This document shows positions 21,548 through 34,449 of a stretch of DNA of 64,000 bases, one piece after another; the stretch's first letter is position 1; every line of letters begins with the position of its first letter. This stretch comes from Gnetum montanum. Lineage: Eukaryota > Streptophyta > Gnetopsida > Gnetales > Gnetaceae. The stretch is taken from positions 351,885-415,884 of the forward strand of contig MNCI01004158.1 of assembly GCA_015680685.1 (NCBI GenBank), written 5' to 3'. The notes beneath the pieces were generated by a model. That model ran no database searches and was not told the origin of the DNA. It saw nothing but the letters and a program-made list of their open reading frames with translations. The translations under genes and the position numbers were made by a program.

Positions 21548-24378
21548 TCAAACAGTCCTAGGCGATGGTGGTTCTTGAGGCTTCGAGGAGCCTTTACAAC
21601 CTTTATGCACTAGCGGTGGTTGAGGCTATGGTTGTCTTGCTGCTACTACAACTTCAGATGGTAGGCAGAAAAAATTTAGCAGTTCTTTCATTTTCTCCTC
21701 CTTACTCCTGGGATCATAAACTGTCCACGTAGCATCCCTAATGTGGGTTGGAATGGACACCTTCCAAAGACACGGTATCACTAGAAATAACTCCTTGACG
21801 TTGACAAACTAGGCAATGAACTGTTTGCATTCAATGTCAAATGCTTGCACTATGTTCTTCAGCTGTTGGTAGTCATTCATTTGTCTAGCTAGGTCCTCAA
21901 CAATGGATCATGATCTATGAATCATCCTTTGAGGACTTCAAGTTCATCGTTAGCAATCTCAAGCTTTTGCTTAATATCTTTGTGATGTTTGAACTCAACC
22001 TCGTATAGTAAATACAGGCTAGCCACCTGCTTCTCCAATTCTAATCATGGTCTTCTAGCTATTAGCATTTTTAGATGTGTAATGAAGATTGGCCAACTCC
22101 ATATCTTCTGTCATGTCTTCGATCTGCAACTCCTTTAAGCAGATCTCTACTTTGTTGTAGGCATTAATCCCATGAAGGATGGGTTACTACATCTCTCTTC
22201 CTTACTGGAGTTGTTGGAGGGCTTCATTCACTTTAGCCTTTGCCATTTGGATTAGTTTTTCATTAATTTCTTTTTTTGCAAGCCAACCTGGTCCCTATAG
22301 TGATTTTTCACCCTCTCAAACTTGAGAGCTTCATTCTCCCAGGCAACGATTTCAATGGCAAACTTTTGTCACAAGGTGTGCACCTCCTCCATTGAAAAAT
22401 TTTGGTTCTTTGCAGCCAATTTTCTTAATTTAGTGTTAACCCTAGCAAGCTTCTCCTACTATTGATGAATGAATTCTTGCATTTGATCATTTTGAGCATC
22501 AACATTTCATAGGCGATGATTTTGCAATGTCAGTGTTTCATTTTCTTGGTGCATCTAATTTAAGTCCTTTTTAATTGAATGTGTTTCAGCTTTTTCCATG
22601 GATTATTTAAAGATGGCTATTATTGCTTCCTCCTCAACCTTTTAAAGTTGTTCTTGAAGTTGTTTGATAGCTTCATCTCTTATCATGATTGAGCCAAGGA
22701 TTGTTTTCTCTGTAAGTCGAGCATGAAGTGTAGCAACCTTTGTGGCCAAGTGTTGATTTTGCTCTTGGGTCATTTCTAGTTGCCCTTCCAAAATGATGCA
22801 TTTTCCCCTTACATTCAATAGCTCCAACTAAGTTGTAGTGATGTCCTCTAGAAGGTCAAAGATATCTAGAGTCAATTACCCAGTTCCCACTAGTTGCTCC
22901 AGCAATTGTTCGTGTTGAGTTACATTTATTTTCTCACTAACCGTGCCTATGGACGTCTGCACATCTTGGAGTGTAGATACATCTAGTACAGATGCCGTTA
23001 GTGCATTTAATGCTTCAGCTACATGGTCAACTACCACTTCTGCCATTGTTTCCTACCTTTGGTGCTGCATCGCCAAGACAATTGCCTCTTCACCTTCCTC
23101 CAATCTCACCGAGAAAGTGGCAGCATTCCCAGATATTTTTGGGAATAAATGATGTGTCTCTAGTGACACCATCACCTCCCAAGTGTTGGGATCTAACCGC
23201 CTAGTTAGCTATGTTCTTCGGGTAGAGAAAATAAAAGCACCCCTCTCCATCTGGATAATTGTTTGGTCCATCTCATTAAGGTGACTCATTGCTGGCCGAT
23301 ACACAGATGGATCTACCCCATTCATTTCTACTTGCTACTCTTATTTGCTCAAGAGTTGCTCTTGGATTTGTCGCAGATGCTTATGGACTATGCAGGACTT
23401 TAGTGTTATCTCCTGAGTGGGTGGTGGCGACGGTAGCTCCTCTTCTTGGATGGTTGTTGGCATTTTTTCCTTCATAATTTCTACCCATGGGGCCAAGAGA
23501 GTATGCCGAACAATGCCTACCCTCTTACAAAGTTTTCTTATCAGGCATGGAAAGGGTAGGATTCTCCTTCCAAGTTTGTTCTTCTTGAAATTCTTCTCAA
23601 TATCCAAATAAATTAGCTGTGAAAGGTTAATGGGAAAGTTCTTACTTCAAGTGGCACATGTGTGTGCAAAGAAGGTAGTTACCTTACTTGGCCTCACTAT
23701 TGGATTGAGATAATAGGCTACAATCTTGAGCTAAGTTTGCTCTACTAATGTGAGCATGACATACTCCTTACGGTCCACCCCATAACATCACTGGGTCCAC
23801 TCCCTTTTCACCTTAGGATTGCCTTTTGTTGATATTTCCACCAACTGTGTTCCAATGTCAAACAACCCTAGTGCTTGTGAAATTCCCTTTGTTGAATAGG
23901 ACTCTTGAACATCCTTAATCTTTACAATGGACCCTGGCCTTCTGCTATTTTAGAAAAGATAAGCCTCTCCCATGTACCACTTCCCATTGGTCATGATGAT
24001 TGGTCACATGGGAGAGGTTTGCAATTATGTTTTGATATCTTCTAGAGCTTTCTCCAAAAATGGCCTGAAGTTTATTTCTTGAAGAACTAATTTTTGGAGC
24101 TCTTGGGACTTGATAATGTCTAGGTAGGCTTAAGTTAGAGTGACCTCAAGCCTAGGCACAGGTCTAGGTGCTTGTCCTCATTGAAATTGTTTAGTAGATA
24201 CTTCTTCTAAAATTTGTTGAAGAGATTTCACTTTGGATTCCTCTCGAAGAGGTCTCATTGCATGGGTCACCTCTTATTGTTCTTAGCCTTGTTCTTGCTA
24301 GCCCATTCCAGCTTTGGGTTGTTTCTCCTGTGGTTGCAAGGGTTCTCCTTCCTGCGGATGCTTTTGTTTGGGTGCCAT
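21548..24378 (-). pseudogene. Additional env-position ORF of D (coiled-coil protein)
   Basis: Starts at an ATG (24378) reading MAPKQKHPQEGEPLQPQEK and ends at a TGA at 21548-21550, ~940 codons with scattered stops. The N-terminal third has VTTFFAHTCA, NLSQLIYLDIEKNF and RRILPFPCLIRKLCKRVGI, resembling the plant-specific domain of many retrotransposon-encoded proteins (the 'putative plant transposon protein' type; to be tested against PF04195 and PF03078). The rest is Gln/Glu/Lys/Leu-rich and heptad-like (QLEMTQEQNQHLATKVATLH, KVNEALQQLQ), a predicted coiled coil. A conserved C-terminal block reads TWTVYDPRSKEEKMKELL. Homologues are at 45217-46887 and ~53040-55160. The order relative to the LTR places it where env or Athila extra ORFs lie. 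No signal peptide or membrane segment was seen. Confidence 0.68.
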
Positions 24379-24660
24379 TTGTAATCAAAATGGAACAATG
24401 GATTAGCAATCATTGTGTAACCTTAAAAAAATTGGTATACATTAACTCTTGAGGGTAGTTACACTTGGCTAAGCTATGATTATGACTGATTTAATTAACT
24501 TAATTATTATTTCATTTACACCTTATCATTGATAAATCATCCCAGAGGTTGTTGGAAGGGGTTAACTTGGAAAAAGTTGATGTTTATGTATGATTAAAGT
24601 TACAAACCCTTAGGGGAGTTAGAAAAAATTTTCAAAAATTGCATCAGAAACCTTAAGGTT
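24379..24660 (-). other. Leader of the D additional ORF and deletion junction
   Basis: Matches the sequence just upstream of the same ORF in A (44980-45216), then switches near 24650-24665 to the PR-RT linker. The whole RT-RNaseH-IN block and the upstream TATA-like module present in A are absent. Confidence 0.7.
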
Positions 24661-25295
24661 TAGCTGCCTCTATGGTTGCCTTCTAGGCTTCATGGTTGGG
24701 TCAGTGTAGATGTGGTGTTGGCATATCCTTGGATCGATTCCTATTAGTTCTGGATATGACCAAGCAAAGGCTGTTGACCATTTATCCACCACTTTCAATA
24801 ACTTTTCTTTTTATTCAAGAGCAAGTTTGGCATTAATGATGACTAGTTTACCATTCTTTAAAAATGCATACTTCATTTTGACTGGTAAAGTTTTTCATTC
24901 TAAAGGCTCTTGATTGAAGTGATTAGGGATCTCCAACTCTCCACAAGAGTTATCATCATCTTCATGAGAGAGTTGGGAATGGACTTGTTCAATCTTGTCC
25001 ATGCCTTCTATATATGCATAAGTTAAGCTCTCAATTGGCTCTATGCATATTATGCTACTATTTGAATCAACTATCAGCCACTGGGTGCCCTTCTACTTTG
25101 TGGCTGTTGCATACAAACATTGTTGAATATTAATTTCTTACACACATTGATTACATGTCTTCATGTATGTGCTTTTGATTGACCAAATCTTTTGCATGCA
25201 ATTGCAACCATTATCATTGTACGTGATGCATGGAATACGCTTCTTCTCAATTTTTTCTAACTCATTCTCCTTAGATATCTCAAGAGATAGGTCCC
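24661..25295 (-). pseudogene. Protease C-terminal part and PR-RT linker of D
   Basis: On the minus strand it reads IRDLSLEISKENELEKIEKK and then a spacer matching the equivalent parts of A (6530-6730) and C (30770-31330). It is cut at 25295 by element C; the preceding part of the protease resumes at 35312. Confidence 0.8.
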
Positions 25296-26156
25296 TGATG
25301 AGTGGCAAGGTACCCCTACACCCAACCATACGAATACAAGCATTCACATGTGTTCTGGTCAAAACTTCAAGGATTAAGTGCTTATGCACCCACACAGAAC
25401 AAGGATGAGTTATGCAGTCATTGTCTTCCCAAGCTTACTTGTAAGGCACAATTGTATGGTTAAGTAAACTCGAGGTACATGATTTTTTATGTTTTTTATA
25501 TTTTCTATATTGGTTTCCTAAGTGTGTGAAATGAAAAAATTTAGTTAACTAATGAGTTTTTGTAACCTTAATGTTAATCGAATCCTAACATCAACATCCG
25601 TTTCCACTCTCCAAACACATCCTAAACCAGTGTAAGACTACTGGGATTACCAAACGCTAGTCATTACTAGGTTACCAAGTGTTCCATGTATGCTCGAAGT
25701 GGTCATGCTAAGTGTGCTAATTCATTGATAATTAATAATTCTATGCAAATAACATTGATTAACTAACGAGAGCATCAAATAACAGTAAATAACATTAAAT
25801 GCAATAGTTAAGCTATTCTAAATGTTCCAAGGTTTATCATAAGGTTCGTCTTTATTTTTGGTCACAAGGTGTGCTCAAGTACATAATGCTCAAATAAAGA
25901 TTTGTTCACTTTATGACTCCTACTACAGGCACTCAGAAATAATTCTAACTCTGGAAGAGAAAAAACTGCAAGAGTTCGACTAAAGGACTAAAAAATACTC
26001 TCCAAAACCAAGTACCCCTATCTCTTATTTATAGACAATGAGATAGGTTCTAACATTGCATGTTTGATGTCAAGGATTCGATGTTGCTTGGCCAATCCAA
26101 TATCACGTATTCGATATCGAGGGTCTGATATCAGGTTGCTTATTTGGTGACTCATC
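25296..26156 (-). mobile_element. 3' LTR of C
   Basis: 861 bases, TGATGAGTGG...GACTCATCA on the plus strand. Inverted TATA box at 26026-26033. The U3 cassette 26034-26156 includes TCGATATCGA and GATATC motifs. Confidence 0.93.
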
Positions 26157-28190
26157 ATACCCCCATGACGGAATGAAAACTTATCCTTGAGTTCCTTACA
26201 AAATATTGGGAAGGTATGGGATTATTGACTGAATGACAACTGACAGTGACATGGAATGACAAACTCAATGTGCTTGGTGAATGGATCGACAAATGTATTA
26301 CAACATTGGTGTTCATAACCATTATGGTGAACATTGTACATAGATGACATCCAGACCCTCATTTGATAGCTTAAAGAGAGAGAGAGAAAAGAAAATGAGG
26401 TGTGTTGTTGCTGGTGTAAAAAATGTGCACACCGTTGTTCATCCATGGCCACATGACTAAGCTTATTCCTTACTTAAATGCTCTTGCTCCAATCCATCCT
26501 AAGTGCCCCCTCCAATCCCAATCCATTATTCATGTGATCACCATCTACACACACAACACAATCACGAATTAGCAAGTATAGATAAGATATAATGTAGTTG
26601 ATACCTTGCCTCGATATGAAGCACATTAGCTAGGCTATGGGTATGGTAGATACTAGGTTAGAGGTTTGTAACTGATAACTACCCAAGGTGTAGGGGTAAG
26701 ATAAGTAATGGAATGGAAAAATGCGACAGGCCCCCACAACTAAGAGCGAACCTGCAGTAGCAATAGGATGGAAAATGAAAGAAAAAGGAAGATAAGAGAA
26801 ATAACAATGATGAAGCCAATAAAAATGCATAAAAGGGAGGAGAAAAACAAAAATTGATGTCATGGATGGGGTGAAATGAGAAATAGTTGATTACAAAAAA
26901 TGTTTAAGGGAAAGAACTTAATAATTGCACCAAAAAGGAATGCCAGTGGGTCCTCCCCAAAGCAGGCTCATGCCCTTTATGTCCTAACAAACCCACAAAC
27001 CAAAGAGTCTGTAGGCTTTAGGAATGATATATGGAGACAATAGTTAAGAATTCACCCACAAGAATTTACCAAAGAATAACAATGCGCTGACCGAGATATA
27101 GACTAATCATAAAATCAGCAATGAGGTAGAATATGGGAAGCAATACAGAAAGAGAAGAGAGAATGGAATGGAATCCTGAAATCAAGGTTGTGTAAAGTCC
27201 CTTGTATATTATGTGGTTAAGGTAACTTAATAAAATTCAGTCTAAATCTAGATTAAAAATAACCACATCCAGTGACCTCGCATCAACACACTTGACCAAC
27301 CCATCCTCTTGAAGCAACAAGAATGCTTCCACAAAGTAACCACTATCCCAAAAAGAGAAGAATAGAGAAGCAAGAAGTGAGAAGGGGCCTTAGTTGGAGG
27401 GAACCTTTAGGCATTGGTAACGTGTCTTTCTAGTGGCATAACCAGTGCTTGTAGCCCATGTTCCTTTATTATGTCTAAAAAGTATGCTTTGAATTCCCAC
27501 CAGTTTTTTTTGAGTGAGAACCACACCATGCAAAGACTTATTTGATTCATTCAACTTCCTAATATTAGTCGATATTGGAATGGTAGAAAACCTATGAAAA
27601 ACATCTAAGTACCCAAGAGAATAGCTAGCACAAATGCATCGAATCCCCTTGAAGTCACATCCTTTTCAATCCATTTGAATCTTTCCTTGGTTTAAAGAAT
27701 CCCAAGCCACAAATTCATTAATAGGTTTGATTAGAAAAAGGGATAGTACATTTCCAAAACAAAGGGAGACCATAGAGTTGAATGGATGAATGGATGACAT
27801 GGACTCATTGCCCATTTCATCAAAAGAAACCATATCTTAGCATCAAAATTAAAATTCAAAGGTAAAAACCAAACATTAGCAATCAAGACCATTATAGTAC
27901 AATCCACCATCATGAGCACTTATTATGTGATGAGTGAGAATAAATCCAAAAAAATGTAATAGAGAAAGAAATAGTAAAAATGTTAATGATGGTGCAAAAC
28001 AAAAACAAGTAAAAATGAAAAATTTGTAAAACAAAAATGTGTAAAACAAAAAAAGACAAAAGAAACTAAGGGCTTAAAATACCTAGCATTGGTGGCCATC
28101 TCCCCCACAACTGAGTTGGAAGGAGGAGATTCGAAATAATGAGCAGGGCTATCCATCAACAGAGGTAGCGTTAGTACTAGCCATTTTGGG
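26157..28190 (-). other. C 3' internal region, no gene
   Basis: The first ~75 bases (polypurine tract and its flank) match the same place in A and D. Most of 26900-28190 matches the post-integrase non-coding region of A (43200-44480) in reverse. The additional ORF of A, D and E is missing, replaced by ~650 bases without coding signal (26230-26900). A short (GA)n run lies at 26371-26386. Confidence 0.7.
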
Positions 28191-28199
28191 CTCATGGAA

Positions 28200-29400
28200 A
28201 GGTTTGGTTTTCTAGATGTTGACCAATAATTTCTTATCTGAGCTTCTAGGTTTATAGATCATCATGGCCCCTGAAGGAAAATTTTCATGAAAGATTTAAG
28301 GTCCTTCCCACAGCATTTGAAATTTAGTTCATTATGGCACATGTGCGAGATTCTAATAAAAAACCCTATCTCCTATTTGATATTTGACTTTTTTAATTCT
28401 TAGATCATGACGTTGTTTATTGAAGGCCTTGTGTAGTTCATTGGATGATAGAGTGGCTAATTGGTTTTCATCTAGCAAGTTAAGATTCATTAATTGTTCT
28501 TCTTGTGCTAGATTGAGGTCAAGGTTAAGGTCACATATTGTAGATAGTGTATGGAGCTTAGCTTGGATAGGAAGTGTTAGAAGTTTACCGTACACTAACT
28601 CATAGGGAGATTCCATGTGGAGTGGTAGGCCCAAAGAGCATCGTTCAGTTTGGTGCTCCAGTCTCACCTATATTTGCTAATGGTTTGTGTCAAAATTTTT
28701 GTGATTTCCTTATTGGTGACTTTGGCTTGATCATTCGCTTGAGGATGATATGGTGTAGTCATTTTATGCTCAACTCCTAGGCGTTGCATCAACTTTCGAA
28801 AAGTTGCACCTGTAAAATGTGTACCATTATCAGAAATAAGTGCATGAGGCATACCAAACTTATTTACGATCTATTGTTGAACAAATCGTACAACGGTAGA
28901 TGATGTATAGTCAGTAATGATAGCTGCTTTTATCCATTTTCTAAAATAATCAACTGCAACAACAATATATGCTTTTCCATTGAACATCAGTGTAATAGGC
29001 CCCATAAAAAATCAATACCCCATATGTCAAAGGGTTCTAAGGGTTAAATCCATTATTGTGGATCCTCCATATTAGCAGTCATTCCCCCATAGCATTGGCA
29101 GCACTCACAAGATTGGACAAAATGATGGGTGTCCCAAAATAATGTAGGCCAATAATATTTTACAAGCAAGATTTTAATGGTTGTTTGTCTTCCAATGTAA
29201 TGACCCCCACAAGGGCCCTCATGAGTGTCTTGGAGAACTCGCAATTGATCTACATCGGAAACACACCATCGTACCAAGCCATTGGAACACACCTTATAAA
29301 GGTGTTTGTTGATTTCCATGAAATGTTTGACTCAATGGAGAAACTTTTGTTTCTTTCTAACATCCAGACCTTGTGGTGTTTCTTATGTGAGAAGATTTGT
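28200..29400 (-). pseudogene. Integrase of C
   Basis: Zinc-binding HHCC domain near 29150-29319 (THEGPCGGHY ... HHFVQSCECCQ, all four ligands present). The DDE core follows: DIWGIDFMGPI, ISDNGTHFTGATF and ANDQAKVTNKEI, so D, D and E positions are recognisable. The C-terminal part at 28353-28667 has SPYELVYGKLLTLPIQ and KYQIGDRVFY. Stops and a frameshift interrupt the core. Catalyses insertion of the element DNA when intact. Confidence 0.88.
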
Positions 29401-30190
29401 AAGAATGCTACTATACCAGTTTGTATCTATGGGTGATTGATTGTTTATTACAACTATAAAGAGGAGTTCATTAGGGAAGCAATCAGAAATTGGGTATTTG
29501 TCCTCTTTCTTGTCCCATCGCAATTGAGATAAATGATCAGCAACAACATTTTTGATGCCTTTATGATCTACCATCATGAGATCGAACTCTTGCAAGATCA
29601 CAAGCCATCATATGATGTGAGGGCTCACCGTTGGTTTATTCATAAGGAACCAAATCGCACTATGATCTATGTACAAATACCTTGTAGCCTAATACATAGT
29701 GCCCTAAATTTCTCTAGTGCAAACACCACGGCCATTAACTCTTTTTCTATTGTGGTATAGTTGAGTTGTGCACCAACAATGCTTCGAGTTGCACAATGAA
29801 TGTAATAGGGACGTTTTTGGTGATCTAACTGTGTAAGTATGACTCCTAAAGCAAAATTGGATGCGTCAGTCATTATATGGAACAATATGGACCAATTAGG
29901 AGCTTATAGAATGGGTGTTTCTACGAGCTTCTGCTTCAAGGTTTGGAAAGTGAACTCACATTGCTTGGTCCATTCAAAGGGTATGTCCTTTCTTGTTAAT
30001 TCTACCAACAGTTTTGCAATCTTCGAAAAGTTCTTAATGAAATGTCTATAATAGCTAGTATGTCTAAGGAATAATCGAACATATTTTATAGTTTTAGGTT
30101 GAAAAGTTATTTCTTGGATGACTTTAATTTTTTTAGGATATACCTCTATCCATGTTTGTGAAATTTTATGCCCTAATACGATGCCCTCTT
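29380..30190 (-). pseudogene. RNase H and RT C-terminal region of C
   Basis: Reads LGHKISQTWIEVYPKKIKVI, YYRHFIKNFSKIA, then MTDASNFALGVILTQ, SIVGAQLNYTTIEKELMAV and ADHLSQLRWDK. The RNase H acidic residues D (DAS) and E (EKE) are seen; the TDHS motif is destroyed by a frameshift near 29640-29680. Confidence 0.87.
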
Positions 30191-31025
30191 GGACCATTGA
30201 GTGGCTTTTCTGCCAATTGAGCCTTAGATTGGTTTCAACACATCATTTCAGCACTTGCTTTAATTGGTCCAATGCTTGTTCAAAGTCCACTTCATAGGTG
30301 GAGAAATAGTCCATAAAAACCTCCACACCATTCCCTATTTGCTGCTGAAATATACTAAGAACCAAACGTTGAAATGTTGCTAGAGCATTGCACAAGCCAA
30401 ATGACATCTACCTATATGCAAATGTCCCCCAAGGACTCATGAATGTAGTTTTGGCTTGGTCTTCTGGTGCTATTTGGATTTGATTGTACCCACTATAACC
30501 ATCCAGAAAACTATAATAGCAATGCCCTACAATGGTATCTAAGACTTGGTCAACGAATTGCAATGGGAAATGATCTTTAAATGTTGCCATGTTTAATAGC
30601 CTAAAGTCTATACACACCCTCCATTTACCACCTTTTTTAGGCACAATGACTAATGAACTAGCCCATTCACTATCAGCAATGGGGTAGATGAACCTAGCCT
30701 TCAGAAGTTGTTCAATTTCTTCCTTAACTACTTGCTTAAGCTTTGGCTTTAGTTGTCTTTGTGATTGTCGTTGAGGCTTCATAGAGGGGTCAATGTAAAT
30801 TCTATGTTGGCATATCCTATGATCTATTTCGGTTAATTTGGGATATGACCAAGCAAAGGATTTTGACCATTTGTTTGCCATCTTTAGTAGTCTTTCTTTT
30901 TGTTGAGGAGTGAGCTTAGCATTAATGATTACCAATTTTTCATTCTTGAGAAATGCATACTCCATACTAGTGGGTAACAGTTTTAATTCAAGGGGCTCTT
31001 GCTTAAACTCGTTAGAGATTTCCAA
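30190..31025 (-). pseudogene. Reverse transcriptase of C
   Basis: A 205-codon open stretch (30408-31025) covers YPIADSEWASSLVIVPKKGG, CIDFRLLN, FLDGYSGYNQIQIAPEDQ and SPWGTFAYR. After one TAG come MSFGLCNALATFQRL and VEVFMDYFSTYE. The catalytic box is FMDY where A has FMDD, so the second catalytic aspartate is lost. Enzyme inactive. Confidence 0.92.
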
Positions 31026-31299
31026 CTTCCCCTAGTTGATATCTTTGGTGTTAGTACTTGAAGTTGATGATGGACTTGCTCTAATGCATCTATGCTATTG
31101 ATATAGGCATAAGTTAAGCTCTCAGTTGGTTCCATGCATAAAGTTGAATAGCTCTCTAGGTTAGTTGTCAGCCACTAGGTGCCTTCCTATCTTGTGGCTG
31201 CTGCATACAAGCATCTTTGTATGTTAGATACTTGTGCATACTAGTTGTATGCAAGTAATGTTGAGCATTGTACAAACTAGGACTTTTGCACGTAGTTGC

Positions 31300-31850
31300 A
31301 CCCTATGTCACTATATGTGATGCATGGAACTTTCTTCTTCTCGATCTTCCCAAACACATTTTCTTTTGATATCTCTAGGGAAAGATCACGTCTTCTAGGC
31401 GTGCATTAATCGTACTTAGCCATGCTCTTCCCATTATGATTAGAAAGTCCCCCTTTTAGTTGTTAACTTGGATCACTAGGAAGTCAGTTGGATATGACCA
31501 CCCATAAACAGTGGTGACAATGTCCTCCACTAGTCCTAATGGAACAGTGATGGACTGGTCAACCAACTCTAAACGAATGTTACTCTTCTTTAGCAGAGGT
31601 AGGTTCCAAGCTTTATACATTTCTTGGGAGATCAGATTAACACTAGAACCTTAATCCAAAAGAGCTTTGCAAGGCTCATTTCCAATGATTTGCAAATAAA
31701 TAAGAGAACTTCCAGGATTAGAGAGTTTCCTAGGAAGATGGCTAGCTTTAATCCAATCAGTGATGGCGTGAGTTAACATGATAGTATGCATTGAGTGCAG
31801 TTTTTGGTTCCAAGGAAGCTCCGAAGATTCAAACAATGAGGGGGCATTTG
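31300..31850 (-). pseudogene. Aspartic protease of C
   Basis: KALLD then TAA then GSSVNLIS: the stop replaces the residue after the catalytic Asp (TCA to TAA would explain it). Downstream are LPLLKKSNIRLELVDQSITV and GLVEDIVTTVYGWSYP. The 61-codon open stretch before it carries the dimer-side N-terminal region. Confidence 0.85.
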
Positions 31851-34313
31851 GATAATTAGCCGTTTGTGGTTGTAAGGACTTGGTTGAACTACTGGTTCTA
31901 AAGAAAGGTCTCTTGTTTGATCAGTTATCCAAACCAATAGTAGGTTGAAGATTGATAGCCCTTATAGTGTTACGTTGCTGCGGTTGGGCAGGAAGCTTGC
32001 CCTGCATAGTTGGAGCAGGTGATAATGGAGTTGAGGGTGAAAGAGATGTAGATAGATGAGAAGGATAGTACGTATGTGAAGCATCACCCTTACAAGAAGA
32101 AGAATTTCTATAGTACTCGAGGGTCTAATAGTAAGGTTGAAGAGCAACGTGACTAGTAGAGTCATGTGGAGAGATCAGCTACTGAACGTAAAATCCATAT
32201 GGGTCATCTTGATGGTAAGGGTACTATTAACGTGGTAGTGGCATTCTTCATGATTGTGGGTGTTACTACTATTGATACTATTCATTCGATTGTGGTGGAG
32301 CTCCACTCGGATAATATGTTAAGGGTTGGTGGAATTGCCTTAGCTTACCTTGAGGATAAGGTAATCTTTTGGGTGTTTGTTGTCTATATAATCATGGGTT
32401 TAGTGCATACACCATAAACTCTTACAAATGTGATACTATTGGGCAACTTCCCTTAAGATGGTCATATTGGAAAATCTCACATTCGCCATCATTATTTATG
32501 TTCGAATTTGTAACCTCTTCAATGACCGCAACCTTGCCCTTACCCTTGTTACGTGCATACTCAGCTTCTTTCTTTTTCCTTCTCTCTCTGTCACTACTTT
32601 TTTCTCTCGACTCCTTTCCTATTTTTAGGACATTTTAAAATTTGTCATCTAGGAAGTTCCACATTTGATCCACCCTTGCCGATACTTTTGATGCAAATTT
32701 TTGAATGGGCAAAGTCTTTCTATTCACCATCTCTTCAAATGGTGACTCTTCTTCAGCTTCGCAAAATCTAACTTCTTTCTTTTAGAGGGAAGGATCTTTG
32801 TTGTACTCCGCACTTTCTCCTTTCCTCAACTCATCTTCCTTGTTGGCAACTTGCTTGAACAATCTTTGTATTTGATGGGCTTTGAGCTTAGATGCCTTTC
32901 TTGGGCATAAGTCCTAAGGGTTCTTCGTGTTTCGTACCTAAGCCCATCTACGAGATGGCAAAGTTGTTCCTTTTGCGAGTAACCATGGCCAAGGAAACAA
33001 TGTAATAATAAATAATATCGACCAATGGTAGCATCCAAGGGTTCATGTCCTCCTTGTTTCCATCCTTGGATTTTCTTACGTAGGTTGGACACTCGGGAGT
33101 ATGCTTGATTCCTATCGTTGAATAGCTCCAACATGGTACTCCATCGATGAATGGATTCTAGTTCTAAAGACCAGTACTAGCTTTGTGCTTCCTTGATCAG
33201 TGTCCATGGAAACAAATTTATTTTTTGCCACTTGTTCTCTATATTCTGCAAGGCACATGCATCGTGGAATGCTTGTAAATGGTTTTGAGAATCAGCATTG
33301 TATCCCCCTTCAAATCGTGGGATGTTATTCATGTCTAGTCTTTTGATCCTACTATCTTTTTGGCACCTTGTTGGAATCCTAACAGCCTCTACTATATTTA
33401 ACATACTTTAGGTGGCGAGTAGGGGTTCATCATGATCATGCTACCTATGGCATCTATGATGCCTATGTTGGTTTCTACTCTTCCTTCTTTCATGACGTGT
33501 CTCTCTGAAATGCCCTCACCCCCTTTCTCTATTGTTTTGTTGGTGATTTCTATTTTGCCTTCCATTGTCTTCATGGTCTCACCCTCTGTGACTACATTCG
33601 GATCCTAAAGGAGAGAAGGAAGAAGATGATGAAGGTGAAGAGGAAGGAGGACTAGCACCATGTCAGTGCCTGCCACCTTTTCTTCAATGATCATGTCCTC
33701 GATCATGGTTACGATTGTAATGTTCATCATTTTCATGCATTCGTGTTCCTCTTATAGACCCTTTGTGTCTGTTGGTATTAGAACTAGGGTTATGAATAGT
33801 TGAGTGAAGATTCTGATACCCAACTCCTTAATTGAAGTCAAAGAGAGGAACCTCATTTTGTGGAAAACCTCTCGAGACAAGTTCACCATCGTCATTTTTA
33901 ATTAGGACATACGGGACATCCTAACACCACTTCTCCTTCATGGATTTGTAATGTCTCTCCTATTGTAGCTCCTGCTGGTGTTATGCCTCCGTGGGTTGAT
34001 AATCTCTTGAATCTTGTTCATGCACAATGTACTCTAATTGTAAGTGCTGCATACCAATTCGTGTGAGAGCATGAAGAAGCATGCCCAGGATTGAGCAATC
34101 GGGAGGTAACACCATGTTACTTTCTAAATCACGCCATCATAGCTATTCATCCTAGTGAAGGATAAAGGTAAAGTCTGGTACATACTCATTAGGATGAGTG
34201 TATACCATGCGAAACTGTTGGGGCACTAGCATATCATCTTGTGCACCCTGCCTTTGATTGTTCATGGTATCGGACCTAGTCAGTGAAGCACTCTTATAAG
34301 AAGAAGAAGACAT
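31850..34313 (-). pseudogene. gag of C
   Basis: Starts at ATG 34313 (MSSSSYKSASLTRSD). A charged His/Arg/Asp-rich linker (33480-33780) leads to the gag core at 32826-33404: KRLDMNNIPRFEGGYNAD, HLQAFHDACALQNIENKW, LFPWTLIKEAQS, YYLLLHCFLGHGYSQKEQL. The C-terminal Pro/Tyr-rich tail follows. Scattered stops, mostly where Gln or Trp codons are expected. No CCHC knuckle recognised. Confidence 0.82.
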
Positions 34314-34430
34314 GATTGATTACTCAGTGTGCAGTACTCTTTTTCAGTGATTGTAGGATAGCTAACCTTAATGGTTCATTCTAATGTTGGAAGGATTTCC
34401 TAAGTTCTAATCAGCACACAAACAACAAAA

Positions 34431-34448
34431 TCCCTGGCAATGGTGCCA
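34431..34448 (-). other. Primer-binding site of C (tRNA-Asp type)
   Basis: On the minus strand TGGCACCATTGCCAGGGA lies one base inside the 5' LTR. It is close to the tRNA-Asp complement TGGCGCCGTTGCCGGGGA, with changes that are all transitions. Confidence 0.88.
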
Positions 34449-34449
34449 A

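Noticed and set aside
26157-28190. Small frames after the C integrase as a possible extra ORF
   Set aside because: The region matches the non-coding spacer of A in reverse; no similarity to the additional ORF was seen.
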